From Siphonodentalium dalli (lineage: Eukaryota > Mollusca > Scaphopoda > Gadilida > Siphonodentaliidae): a DNA stretch of 64,000 nt. The first letter of the stretch is position 1, and every line of letters begins with the position of its first letter. The DNA lies in assembly GCA_032622095.1 (NCBI GenBank), contig CP136061.1, forward strand, positions 87,600,983 to 87,664,982. Direction: 5' to 3'. The notes below the pieces were generated by a model that was not told the origin of the DNA, did not search any database, and saw nothing but the letters and a program-made list of their open reading frames with translations. The position numbers and the translations under genes were made by a program. Below are positions 12,201-22,546 of the stretch, piece after piece.

Positions 12201-15200
12201 CCGATAATGTGTATATATCAGTAAAATATCGCATTGATAACCTTTGGGAAACGCGTTATATCAGTAAAATATCGCATTGATAACCTTTGGGAAACGCGTT
12301 ATATCAGTAAAATATCGCATTGATAACCTTTGAGAAACGCGTTATATCAGTAAATATCGCATTGATAACCTTTGGGAAACGCGTTATATCAGTAAAATAT
12401 CGCATTGATAACCTTTGGGAAACGCTTTATATCAGTAAACTATCGCATTGATAACCTTTGGGAAACGCGTTATATCAGTAAAATATCGCATTGATAACCT
12501 TTGGGAAACGCGTTATATCAGTAAAATATCGCATTGATAACATTTGGGAAACGCGTTATATCAGTAAAATATCGCATTGATAACCTTTGGGAAACGCGTT
12601 ATATCAGTAAAATATCGCATTGATAACCTTTTTGAGACGCGTTATATCAGTAAAATATCGCCTTGATAACCTTTGGGAAACGCGTTATATCAGTAAAATA
12701 TCGCCTTGATAACATTTGGGAAACGCGTTATATCAGTAAAATATCGCATTGATAACCTTTGGGAAACGCGTTATATCAGTAAAATATCGCATTGATAACC
12801 TTTGGGAAACGCGTTATATCAGTAAAATATCGCATTGATAACCTTTGGGAAACGCGTTATATCAGTAAAATATCGCATTGATAACCTTTGGGAAACGCGT
12901 TGTATCAGTAAAATATCGCATTGATAACCTTTGGGAAACGCGTTATATCGGTAAAATATCGCCTTGATAACCTTTGGTTATATCTCAGGTCGTCTTGTAT
13001 TGATTGACCTGAAATTGTGCGTGTCTTATATTCTAAAAGGTGCCTTAGGACATGGTCATAATTTGGGCGCAATCGGACATGGAGTGATATTTATTTAATC
13101 ACACACACACCATCCGTTACACACACACACCACACGCCATCCGTCACACACACCATCCATCACACACACACACACACCCCCCACACACACCCTCCCTCAC
13201 ACACACACACACCCTCCCTCACACACACACACCCCCACACACATACACACACCATCACACACACCATCCGTCACAAGCACCATAACACACACCATCCGTC
13301 ACACACACACACCCTCACACACCATCACACACACACCCTCACACACACACACCCTCACCCTCACACACACCCCCACTATCCGTCACACACACACCCATAC
13401 CAGTCTAATCATCCTAGTGAGGTTTCGATCTTTGTATCTGCATACCGAGGTCGGCCTCTTCAAGTATGGTTAGAATCAATTTGGGAAGTTTTCGAAGTAT
13501 CGAAGTTTGACACAAGGGAATCTCAGTGCCGGCGTCTCGTGGCTTTTAATAACAAATATATGCCATGCCATCATTGCGAGGTAAATTCATGCATTCATTA
13601 TAAGGCGCGACATACTGATGTAGTTCCTAATAAGGAGCGACAAGCCAAGGTAAAACACACGGACATGCAATTGGTGTACACACTGAGGTACAAACACCCA
13701 TGTGTTAAACTTTCAACATGCGGAAGTATAAACACGACTACCCAAACCATTGACAACAAATCAAGACCGAAGTCGGAACAAAACCCTACAGCTTGTGAGA
13801 ATTCAAACGGCTATCCCGCACAACTTAGGCCTCATCTTCTGGGAAGTATCAAATTGTATCAAATTAACATTGGTTTTAGTTACTTTTTCCCTTCTGGGAA
13901 GTTTCTATATCCCCTAATTTGCAGAAGATAAAATACATAGTCGAGGTGCCCAATGGGTGAACATCACCGACTTCAACTGGGAACTTCAATCTGATCCTAG
14001 GTCTACCATAGCAGTTGATGGCCTAAGCAGAATGAGGTCCCCAGAGGGTGAATTTAGTGATGCTATCCCGCTTTCACTAAATTCACCCTCTGTGGACCTC
14101 ATTCTGCATAAATGACAGACACGCTATTTGCAGGATTGAAAGTCTCCTTCAATAAGATAACTTGAAGATACACGTATGTGTTTATGTACCATTTGTGGGG
14201 AGCGGAGGTCCATTCACGTTTTCCAGAACTTGTCCTCCAATCCATTATATGTAACATATTCTGTATACATTATTCTAAATTATTCAACACTCAAATGTAG
14301 TTGTTGGTTTCTATATTATCTGCTTCGTAGAACCAGGTAACCAGATCTTTACTGTTTGACTGGCAGATGAGTACGAAGTAATCGTACAAATAACAGATAA
14401 GCCGGGATGCAAAAATAGAACGCTGTTCATCGAGATATTTTTGTACCGTTTTCAGGCAAATTTAACAAATAAATGTTATGTTATATGTGCAATAGTCCCA
14501 TATACTCATTAATTTTATTTTATAGTTAGTGGGTGGCTTGAGATCACGCCCCGTATTAACATAATGCTTTACAATTCAATTCAATTCAATTTATTAGATA
14601 CTCTCATCGTATAACAATACATATTGAGAAGAAATTTGTTAGTGCATGCAGTTCACAATGATATGTATGAATATATGAATATATTGGGAATTAAACGGGG
14701 TATTTGTGTATTCATTAGAAAGGTTGGCGTAATTTGGCAGCCATGTGCATAGATTTCGTCAGAGGATGGGGTGGAGGGGGGGGGGTAACACGTTGTTAAG
14801 CCTCATGTGTGGTATATCTCACGCTGGGCCTTTTTGATAAATATTGATAGTTTTTTCATAGATTTCCTACCGCTAGAGTTAAAAAAAATAGTACATGAAG
14901 TTTTATTACGTTAGGTCGACTGTAGTAGTACGGTTTGATATATTTTAATCTCAGATCTCTTAACTGCGGGCAGATGCGAATGGTGTGGTATTCGTCACCT
15001 AGCGCTTCCATACATAAGGTGCATTTCCTATCGGAATACGGGATATTAATCCACGAACAGTACCCACCCACCACCCCATCCCGCCACCCATAGTATCTTA
15101 TGCGCCGCAGGCGCTCGTATATAGGTAGTACCCACCACCACCCCATCCCGCTACCCATAGTATCTTATGCGCCGCAGGCGCTCGTATATAGGTATGTAGG

Positions 15201-18200
15201 AAAATCAAATCTACCCCAGCCAGACAACAACTCGGTTTGACCGGAAACCGAAAAAAACACCGGAGCATACAATTCACGAGAAGGTGCTTGGTAACTTAGT
15301 TTAGATTATTATGACTAAAATGGTCATTGTCTACCGGTCCAGTAGAACGCAGATTTGTACCTCGTGATGTCATGACATGTACAAACATGTATATTGGTGA
15401 TCGCAACGCTTTGTATGCACTTTAAAAAATGACAACTAGTCATTACCTCGACTTTGAAAAAGATGCAAATGAGATGAGTGAGATACCAGCATATAACTGT
15501 TTTCTGATACCATTGGAGGAGAAATTGTTTAATACATGGGATAGTTCTGCAGTAAAAATTTGCCAGATAAGCGATCGCAGGGTAGAATTCGGCATTCGAC
15601 TGGTAGACACTGACATAGTCGGCATTATTAAGAGGGTTAATGGGGTCAATATCACATGTAAACCAAGACAGTGGTTATCCAAAATTGTTTTGGGTGGATT
15701 GTACTACTCATGTATATATGATTTGGATATTAAGGTTAATCCATATTCTATAAAATGAGAGAACATTGAAGTTGTGAGTCTGAAAATACATATTTGGAAA
15801 TAAATTACATGCAAATGTTTTACGACAACCCCCCCTAAATGAATAAGGAAAAAATTTACGTGTAAATTTTTGAAGCCTAGGTACCCCCCACCCCCGGTAC
15901 GTTGTGTCCCGCAGTTTTTTCCGCGTTGATTATTGTTTCATATTAAAACACATTATACCTTTAGTGGAGGTATATTAAGAACTTTAAGGGCATGTTATAT
16001 AGAACAATCCCGAAATAATAATTCGCCATCGAGTGGCAACACAAAGGATCGTAGTTCTGAATATGAACATCAGATCAGGAAGCAGTAAATTATATGAAAG
16101 AATGTTTGTAGGAGCTGGTGATAGTAAACTTTTATGTATCAAGATCCATGTTTTCTGAGATTTTGTTTATATGGTTTCCTCTTGCTCATTTTTCCGATAT
16201 TCAAATTTGGAGTCAGTTTCCAGAAACATGAGTGAAATCCAGTGACATTCATTGACATATTCAATGTAACGCTATTATTTCAACACTAAGCGTTTTAGGC
16301 TAAACGAACATTATTTTACTATTTATACACAAAAACTTTAAAAATGGACAAAAAGGCCCCAAAATCGCATTTATTTTTAGAAAAAAGTTAATACTGAGGA
16401 TTAATTGGGCCATAAGTTGATTTTCTACACACTGTTTTTTGGAAATTCCTTCACAGTGTGTTTAACCATGTGTACTATTATTATTATGAGAAATACAGGG
16501 AATATGGATTTATATTTATTGCACCCAGGGCCGATAAGGTTCGGGGTGATTTATGTGGTTCTTTGATCCTGTCATCCGGCAGACGTTCCGGTTTTTCGGT
16601 ACGATTCGTTCCGTATCGGCCGAACTTAAAGTCCGCATTTTACATCCGCCCGGAATGGTGCCTCCTTCCGGTAACTGAAAAAGCAATTCACTCTTGAATT
16701 ATACGCATCGCGCTCCCTCCCTCCCCCCTTGGAGCTCCATGCCCCGCTTTGTTCGGCGGCCCGAGTGGCACGCCATATTCATTGTTCTGTGATGCCTGTT
16801 TTGTTTTGGGCCTAGGGCCCTGTGTGTTTGCATCTCGTTGCTGCTGTTTGTTTTCCCTTTCAGGTGCTGTGTCATCAGTGCCATTGATCCAGCTTTGGTG
16901 CGTCCTGCAGGGGTAACTTTGGTGTTACACGCCCATACCACGGTGCTTAGCCATAGGGAGTTGGGCTGTCCAGTGGTCTCTACTGCCATTCCTGCGTCGC
17001 ACTCGTTGGGCTTCTCCCTGGTGGCCGTGTGTGCTTATTGCTTAGGGCGCCTCATAGCATTTCTTGGGCGCCGGGTCCGAATCGTACCTTAGCTCGTCGG
17101 GCCATGCTCATGCCTGCGCTGTACAGCAGTATTTCTTCAGCGTTCTCTGCTTCGGCTTCTCGTCAGAGCGAAGGCTCTGCTTAATTGGTCTTCCATGCGT
17201 ATGGGCTATCTGCAGGACAAGCTTATAATGTTACATTAAAGCTGAGATCATACCCCACTCATGTGTTGTCGTTTAAATATTCCATGCAGTAGTGGCAGGG
17301 CTGTCACTGGTGGGGGTAGTGTCTCTTGGATCTGAGTGATCACATAATGAGTTGAATGACCTCAAATATGCTATTTCATTGCGCTTTTGTTATTCTCACA
17401 AAAGGTAAATTTGATGCGTGTTTGATGCTATTTCATCACGCCGGTTCTCCATCACAGGCAAATTTGGCTGTCCATACAATGGAAGACACAATTTGTTTAA
17501 GAATATTTTTGTCTTCTCAATCATAGATGCATAAAGAAATCATTTTTGTTTGTGCACAATCTAGAGAAGACATTAATAAAACAAGAAGAATTCCTTCATT
17601 TTCTTTAGTTTTCAAAATACAAGACCATAAAAAATGGATTTTAGCCAATTTTGTGAAATTGCGGCTCTGAAATTAGATAAACTCCCAATTTTTGAGGCAA
17701 ATAACTCGAAAAATACTGAACGTATCTGGGAAAAGTCAGGGTCCGTATCAGCCGCATACCCTTGACAAATATAATTTTTTGATAAATATTGTTGAAAAGC
17801 CATAAAATGAGTATTTTACCAAATTTGGACAAATTTATTTCACAAAATTCATCAATTTCGCTTTTCTTGATTCTTTTTATTTTAGTATGTTGCTTGTGAT
17901 GGGTTAGTGTATTTATTCCCCCTGAGAAACGTTTGTTGCAATTAGTTTGAGGGGAAACCACAAATGCACTGGACTTTTAATATAATACTAAAATTCCGGT
18001 GTTGCCATCGATATAATTGCTCCAAGCTCTTACGTCTCTGCGCGTGGCGGTAATACACGTGTGTCTTGCTAAATCATGAGGCCGAATGTAGGGGCTAATT
18101 GTGTGATAAATATATATAATAAATTTATAAAACTTTCCAAATATACGTGATTAAATCTTGTAGAATAGTTCACGGGGGATCTGATGCATTTCTTTTCTGG

Positions 18201-18430
18201 TTATCTTTGTAGGCTATCGATTAAAGAATTTTGAGATAACCATGAGCAATGAGACAACTATGACAAATCCTGTTGGCTGTGGATCTTACCCGGGAATAGC
18301 TGTAAACGGCCAAAAGATCGGAATTTCCTGTCAATCTGGAACAATCGCCTCCAACATTGCGATAAGACAACCAAGAACCGACGTATGGCATTTCTGTGAA
18401 TTCGAAGTATACGGCGTGCTGATGCCGTAA
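8980..18430 (+). CDS. F-type lectin (fucolectin-like) gene, last two coding exons
   Basis: Two exons (8980-9216 and 18213-18430) join in phase to give about 151 residues, the size of one complete F-type lectin domain. The acceptor before 8980 is ttttcag, the donor at 9217 is gtaagt and the acceptor before 18213 is ctttgtag; a TAA at 18428 closes the frame. Across the junction the protein reads RADCCG|YRLKNFEI. It thus carries the RxDx4R fucose-binding signature and the paired cysteines typical of the fold. The candidate binding histidine (FHTS) lies about 29 residues before the first Arg, near the family spacing. The C-terminal half has CGSYPG, a short C-flanked strand and CEFEVYG, also typical. 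Such lectins are usually secreted and bind terminal L-fucose in invertebrate immunity or gamete recognition. A signal-peptide exon should lie upstream but was not identified. The intron is 8,996 bp and full of mobile elements. Confidence 0.88.
9604..9657 (+). repeat. Isolated monomer of the 43-bp satellite
   Basis: One monomer in the same orientation as the array at 12,213-12,977 ('tatatcagtaaaaatatcgc' followed by 'cttgataacctttgggaaac'). It sits immediately left of the recombinase unit, whereas the array lies on its right. Confidence 0.85.
9650..12045 (+). mobile_element. Crypton-like tyrosine-recombinase element inside the lectin intron
   Basis: A 2.4-kb segment encloses the recombinase frames at 10,046-11,774. 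At its edges are short inverted matches: 'gcgttttattatatgac' at about 9652-9668 and its complement 'gtcatataataaacgc' at about 12,028-12,043 (one base shorter). Immediately outside each end lies the 43-bp satellite. Cryptons generally lack long terminal inverted repeats, so these matches may be coincidental or part of the recombination sites. The boundaries are provisional. Confidence 0.5.
10046..11774 (+). pseudogene. Crypton-type tyrosine recombinase, one frameshift
   Basis: Two frames (10,046-11,044 and the +1 frame up to 11,774) together encode one protein of about 575 residues. The first ends at TAG 11,042-11,044. The second frame is open from about 11,025, well before its first ATG at 11,127, so a single frameshift near 11,025-11,040 explains the break. 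The catalytic set of a tyrosine recombinase is present: box I Arg in LRGGQENRSLRW (residue about 296 of the first frame), then in the second part HSAR (His61, Arg64 from its ATG), SGHKNV (His87) and the nucleophile Tyr96 in INNYAA. An N-terminal SAM-like core-binding region (about residues 130-240) and a basic C-terminal KPPKRRR nuclear-localisation-like patch are also visible. This arrangement is that of eukaryotic Crypton/KIAA1958-like recombinases. All catalytic residues survive, so the copy looks young or the shift may be a sequencing error. Confidence 0.8.
12045..12207. repeat. Near-perfect hairpin (palindromic MITE) inserted in the satellite
   Basis: The left arm starts 'ttatcggtacagtgaagtga' and the right arm is its reverse complement, ending 'ctgtaccgataa'. 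Arms are about 70 bp with few mismatches and a loop around 'gctgcctgcggcagc'. Satellite-like sequence on both sides ('aacgcttta' left, 'tatatcagtaaaatatcgc' right) suggests it landed in a monomer. Confidence 0.85.
12213..12977 (+). repeat. 43-bp satellite array, about 18 copies
   Basis: The period is 43 bp; each unit contains 'gataacctttgggaaacgcg' and 'tatatcagtaaaatatcgc'. Most copies are identical. Variants include 'gccttgat' for 'gcattgat', 'tttttgagacg' near 12,630 and an ACGCTTT version near 12,425. The array ends abruptly at 'cctttggttatatctc'. Confidence 0.95.
13095..13395. repeat. (CA)n-rich microsatellite with CCATCCGT interspersions
   Basis: Imperfect 'cacacacacaccatccgtca' and 'caccctca' runs over about 300 bp. 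Low-complexity DNA in the lectin intron with no coding content. Confidence 0.9.
13812..14107. mobile_element. Family A composite MITE, partial copy
   Basis: The internal segment ('atcttctgggaagtatc', 'gtgaacatcaccgacttcaa', 'tctaccatagcagttga') is followed by a terminal hairpin at 14,027-14,107 whose arms are 'gcagaatgaggtcccc' and its complement. The left hairpin found in the complete copy at 54,148-54,593 is missing here. Confidence 0.8.
14572..15058 (-). mobile_element. 5'-truncated L2/CR1-like LINE, 3' end
   Basis: The minus strand encodes about 65 residues of the extreme C-terminus of a non-LTR reverse-transcriptase polyprotein (stop at 14,856-14,858). A CCHC knuckle is visible (CTLC, 8 residues, H, 4 residues, C), followed by 'RPNVIKLHVLF', a tail typical of invertebrate LINE ORF2 proteins. 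About 260 bp of 3'UTR follows and ends in a short tandem repeat (complement of 'ttcaattcaattcaa', 14,572-14,592), as in CR1/L2 elements, which end in microsatellites and not in poly(A). The reverse-transcriptase domain is gone. Confidence 0.75.
15062..15192. repeat. Tandem duplication of about 65 bp beside the LINE tail
   Basis: Two copies of a unit containing 'catagtatcttatgcgccgc' and 'aggcgctcgtatataggta' lie head to tail, preceded each time by a CCCACC-rich run. The duplication begins where LINE similarity ends and is probably associated with the truncation junction. Confidence 0.85.
15426..15758 (+). other. Open frame of 109 codons, unknown; duplicated at 23.5 kb
   Basis: An ATG at 15,429 opens a 109-codon frame (MTTSHYLDFEKD...PYSIK). 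I recognise no domain. The first 300 bp recur at 23,505-23,807 with two single-base insertions that break the frame. The match starts abruptly at 'aaaaatgacaactagtc' in both, and ends at the assembly gap in the second. It may be a fragment of an unknown repeat, or a real exon duplicated by assembly error. Function unknown. Confidence 0.35.
16521..17349 (+). mobile_element. Single DIRS-derived non-autonomous unit
   Basis: Runs from 'cacccagggccgataagg' to 'gtgatcacataatg' in the same order as the tandem units at 3.0-4.7 kb but on the opposite strand and more diverged. It contains 'gttctttgatcctgtcatcc', the CTCCCTCCC tract and 'ctgctgtttgttttc'. A deletion near the right end removes part of the 'cactacagggaaaaacac' segment. 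No target-site duplication is evident, as expected for DIRS-type integration. Confidence 0.75.
17350..18212. other. Lectin intron sequence, no further feature recognised
   Basis: AT-rich sequence between the DIRS-derived unit and the last lectin exon. I see no exon, hairpin or tandem repeat. The polypyrimidine tract and acceptor (ttttctggttatctttgtag) end at 18,212. Confidence 0.6.
18213..18430 (+). CDS. F-type lectin, terminal coding exon
   Basis: The first two bases complete the glycine codon split with the exon at 8980-9216, followed by 71 codons and TAA. It encodes YRLKNFEITM, VGCGSYPGIAVNG, ISCQSG and HFCEFEVYGVLMP, the usual C-terminal strands of the F-type fold. The stretch usually reading GRYV in relatives is diverged here (TIASNIAI). 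No AATAAA is seen close downstream. Confidence 0.88.
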
Positions 18431-18665
18431 GTCGACGATGGAGTCAAATGCAAACCAGTTTGATAAACAGGGACGTAGCGATAGGATGGGCGTGGAGATT
18501 GCAGGGGGCTTTGGTTAAAATGTTCAACAGTTGGAAATCACATGCTTGACGCAACACCAGTAGGAAATTTTACACCAGATATACGTTGAAATTCTCATTA
18601 TTTGATATTCCAACTAGTAATTTGTTGTTTTAGATCAACCGTAGTATATTTTTCTGCTTTTGGTC

Positions 18666-19520
18666 GGGGGGGGGGGGGGGGGGGGGGGGGGTAGTAAAAG
18701 ATTTGCAGGAAGGTATGCCGTTTTTTGCATCTGACATTTTCGGGGACCCAACACCCCCAAACCTGCAAAAAATAATAATTTTGACTCCCAATTTTTTTAC
18801 ACCCACCCCCCAAATTTCACTTAAATTGGGCTAAAATCGCATAAAACTCTACTGATATCACTCATATGACTGGGAATGATCTCAATTAGTTCAAATAACA
18901 GTTTAACCTGTTTTAGAAGCTGTTTTAATTGAAAAAAAATGTTTTATAAATTGCTGATCATCTGTAAACCTAGGTCATTGTGCAGAATACACAAAATTTC
19001 ACAATTTCTAACTATTTCCTGATTAGTCTGTCAAACAGCCCATTATCTAACATATTGGTCCATGATTTTTTCCATTGATAGTCACATTAATGTTTGAGAC
19101 AGTTGCTCGCTCTTTTTCCATGCACACAATGATCTAGGCATCAGTTACATCAGGACAAGTTTACTTATATATGCAAACGTAGGTGATTGTACAGGATACA
19201 GACAATTCCATAATTTCTAACCATTTCCCAATTAGTCTGTCAACCAGCCCATTATCTAGCATTATGCCTTAACACTTTTGCTACTGGAGCAACCTATGTC
19301 ATAATAAATGACAAACAGTCACTATGCCAGACTTGGATATTTTAGGTGTTGGGAGAGTAACAGATCATATGAGTTCATAGACATGCAAATATTTCTCTGA
19401 TTGGCTTGATGCACTGATGAACAGTGTGGTGACAGTTATATTCTAGCCATTGATAGTCACATTAATGTTTGAGACAGTTGCTCGTTCTTTTTCCATGCAC
19501 ACAATGATCTTAAACTGTTA
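18666..19520. repeat. Dispersed repeat family G, with a 26-bp G run
   Basis: After a G homopolymer (18,666-18,691), the segment 'gcaggaaggtatgc' to 'actcatatgactgggaa' matches 33,295-33,560. Further on, 'tcattgtgcagaatacaca' (18,977) recurs at about 19,184 and 41,610, and 'tagtcacattaatgtttgag' occurs at about 19,078 and 19,447. The block looks like a partly duplicated old transposon with no coding capacity left. Confidence 0.65.
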
Positions 19521-19589
19521 TAACGGTTTACTTAAACTAGAGTTTGGCAGATTAATCTTGAGAACAGTGATGAAAATAACTGATATTCG

Positions 19590-19815
19590 ACAAGGGGCCG
19601 AGAAATGACACGGTTGCCCTATTGGCAACCATGTGAATGGCGGTCATTTTGTATTAGGGCGGGGTGTGTGGGTGTATTTAACGGGTGTCTTGGTGTCCCC
19701 CAACAACACCGATTTGTTTGACCGAAATAGGCCAAGGACCGAGAAATAACATGGGTACCCTATTTTCTTCGGGCGGCGGCCATTTAGGATCGGGGTGGGT
19801 GTGTGAATATATGGA
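19590..19815. repeat. Two tandem units of about 140 bp
   Basis: Each has 'gaccgagaaataacatgg' (or 'ggccgagaaatgacacgg'), a 'ggcggccattt'-like motif, a GGGGTGKGTGTG tract and 'gggtgtcttgg' or 'gggtgtcattc'. Two copies only, moderately diverged. Confidence 0.6.
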
Positions 19816-20215
19816 AAGGGTGTCATTCAACTGCCTCTGTTTGTCTACACAAATCCCAATCGGAAGAGATCGACTCTCATTTTATTCTTGAATGGTAACA
19901 CAATTGTTCCTGGAAGTACAGTGTTATTGCTGTTCCATATTTACGTTCCATACGCATCTCGTTGACGTAAAATGACGCACATGACGTTCGCCTCAACCAT
20001 GCATCTGGAACTATTTAAATAAAAGAATCATCACACATGACAAACACGCCCTGTATGAGCCTAAATAAACCTTCTAATCCTGTATTTTTAATGCACGGAT
20101 TCTAGGACGCGAAGCGTTTAATAAACACAGAACGACACGATGTGTAAAACGATGTGTAAATGGGTTTGTCGATACAGCACTCGTGTTGTCGCGGAAGGAT
20201 AGAACTCGAGGCACA

Positions 20216-21645
20216 AGTGTAAGGGGACGAATGGATTTCACTGTTGATATCTGCAAGAATGTTTGTTATGAACTTTTTATCCACACGCAATAAACACTTT
20301 CTTACGGAAGCGTATTCGGGACATGGTAGAACAAAAATAAAGTCAAAATTTTGACTTTTTATCTCAAAATTTTGACTTTATAAACTCACAATTTTGACTT
20401 TTTATCTCGAAATTTTGACTTTCAAACTAAAAATTTTGACTTTTGATCTCAAAATTAATTTCGACTTTCTAATTCAAAATTTTGACTTTATAAACTTCAA
20501 AATTTTGACTTTTTAACTCGAAATTTTGACTTTCTAACTAAAGTTTGACTTTCAAAGTCAATATTTTGACTTTCAAACCCAACATGTTGACTTTTTATTT
20601 CGACTTTCTAAGTCAAAATTTTGACTTTCAAAGTCATAATTTTGACTTTTTATCTCAAAATGTTGACTTTCAAAGTCAAAATTTTGACTTTTTATCTCAA
20701 AATTTTGACTTTCAAACTAAAATTTTTTATGTTCAAACTAAAAATTTTGACTTTCAAAGTCAAAATTTTGACTTTTTAGAATTTTCTAAAAATAGAATAA
20801 GCAGAGTGATTCTATTTTTAGAAAATTCTAAAAAGTCAAAATTTTGAGTTTGAAAGTCAAAATATTGAGATAAAAAGTCAAAATTTTGACTTTGAAAGTC
20901 AAAATTTTGAGTTTGAAAGTCAAAATTTCGAGTTAAAAAGTCAAAATTTTGAGTTTATAAAGTCACAATTTTGACTTAGAAAGTCGAAATTTTGTGAGAT
21001 AAAAAGTCAAAATTTTGAGTTTGAAAGTCAAAATTTCGAGATTAAAAGTAAAAAAATTGAGTTTATAAAGTCAAAATTTTTAGATAAAAAGTCAAAATTT
21101 GGACTTTATTTTTTTTCTACCATGTCCCGAATACGCTTCCGTACTTTCTGCATGTGGTAATGTGAATTTTAAAATGACTGTTGTGTTTATTGAAATAATG
21201 TTAAATAATGAATTAAAAAATTTGCCAGAATATATTTCAAAAAGTATTAAAATCTTCATTTGGGGTCCACATAAATATATGCTTATTCTGTTATTCAAGT
21301 ATACAAGTGATAGATTTCTGAATTGGATGTTCTTATTGGCTATATTTTGGAGCAGTTGGCATGAACATTTCATATGTCGGGTGGTTACCGTAAATATATT
21401 CGCCAGTCAAAATATAATTTTGTAATCACCTTAATAAAGCTGTTAAAACTTTTTGAAATATATACTGGCACTTTTAAAAATTCATTTTCAACATAATTTC
21501 AAGAGACACATAACATAACAACAGTCATTTTACAAATTCACATAAGCACATGCACAAATTGTTTATTGCGTGTGGACAAAAGGTTGTTTACAAAAATTTT
21601 CTTGTATTTATCAACAGTGAAATTATATACATCGGTCCCCTTAAT
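20216..21645. mobile_element. Outer inverted-repeat element interrupted by a foldback
   Basis: Left arm about 20,216-20,296 ('aaggggacgaatgg', 'tttcactgttgata', 'tccacacgcaataaac') and right arm about 21,558-21,645, its complement ('gtttattgcgtgtgga', 'tatcaacagtgaaat', 'atcggtccccttaa'). The foldback at 20,303-21,143 lies between them. Confidence 0.7.
20303..21143. mobile_element. Foldback element with satellite arms and 6-bp target duplication
   Basis: Termini are 'tacggaagcgtattcgggac' continuing into atggtagaa, and the exact complement at the right end. The direct repeat CTTTCT flanks both sides (20,297-20,302 and 21,144-21,149). Each arm is an array of a degenerate 15-22 bp motif ('aaaattttgacttt') in opposite orientations. 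They meet at a central palindrome at about 20,775-20,833 ('gaattttctaaaaatagaat' and its complement). The frames opening in it (e.g. 20,545-20,847) only translate the repeat. Confidence 0.9.
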
Positions 21646-22141
21646 GTTGTATATATATACACCGGTCTCCTTTAAGAATGCAACATACTCTCAAAATATA
21701 AAGGGGACCCAAAAAAAAGTATAACCCATAATACCGACTCCTCATTGGGATAGATAACATTTTCAGTCTGCTTGGTGGACATAGTAATGATATTCGGAAG
21801 TGTTACCTATATTGCATCATAAATAAAGGATATACAGTATGTCCCCTGAGGTAGCAATACACGATTTCCATCAATTTTGGTCAACCTGGGAGGGGGGTGC
21901 TGTACTTCAAATATATGCTGAGCCATTATATTTCGCATAGGTCCCATCAAGCATGTTTACATTTCGACAGAAATTATATGTGTAATCGCATGTCTGTACT
22001 TTAGCTTCTTTGAACACTTTGTCATTGGGTGCTCCTTAGTTTGCACACACAACATGCTCCATTTTACCCATTTTGTTGTTGCTCAAACTGGCCATTTTCA
22101 ACACAAAAGCAGACCATGACAAAGCGAATGTCAGTAATTAA
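21646..22141. other. Unannotated AT-rich sequence
   Basis: No gene, hairpin or tandem array recognised. Confidence 0.5.
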
Positions 22142-22284
22142 GAAATAAATACACGGTGTAGAGGTGTGTATGGTCAAGTTGTACCACAAAAAACTGATTG
22201 TAGGACGACGCGTAGCGGAGTCCTACAATAAGTTTTTTGTGGTACAACTTGACCATACACACCGATACACCGTGTATTTATTTC
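22142..22284. repeat. Near-perfect hairpin of 143 bp
   Basis: The left arm 'gaaataaatacacggtgta' continues through 'gtatggtcaagttgtaccac'; the right arm is its complement, ending 'tacaccgtgtatttatttc'. Arms are about 65 bp with a loop around 'gacgcgtagcgga'. Probably a palindromic MITE. Confidence 0.85.
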
Positions 22285-22546
22285 TTTTGTAATACGACTG
22301 AAAGTTTATGGTCACAATTCGACTGAATAGTCAACGAAATACTGCGCTTTTTCGGTCTCAGGTGAGAAAACATTTCGTGGTGTAATTCGTATTGGGCGTA
22401 CTAGATTCTTTGCATGGAGTACTCCAGTAATTTGTTTGCGTGAATAATCGTTGTGATTGGCTAAAAAACGATGTGTTTTCAGCGGCGCCCGTGTCTTTCA
22501 TTTAAATTGTACAGGAAATACGATTGCTGTCATTTCTGTGTTGAAC

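Noticed and set aside
12213-12977. Regular 43-bp repeats considered as a CRISPR array
   Set aside because: There are no unique spacers; the units are contiguous and the context is a eukaryotic intron.
20545-20847. 100-codon frame rich in NFDFQSQ repeats
   Set aside because: Translation of the foldback element's arm repeat.
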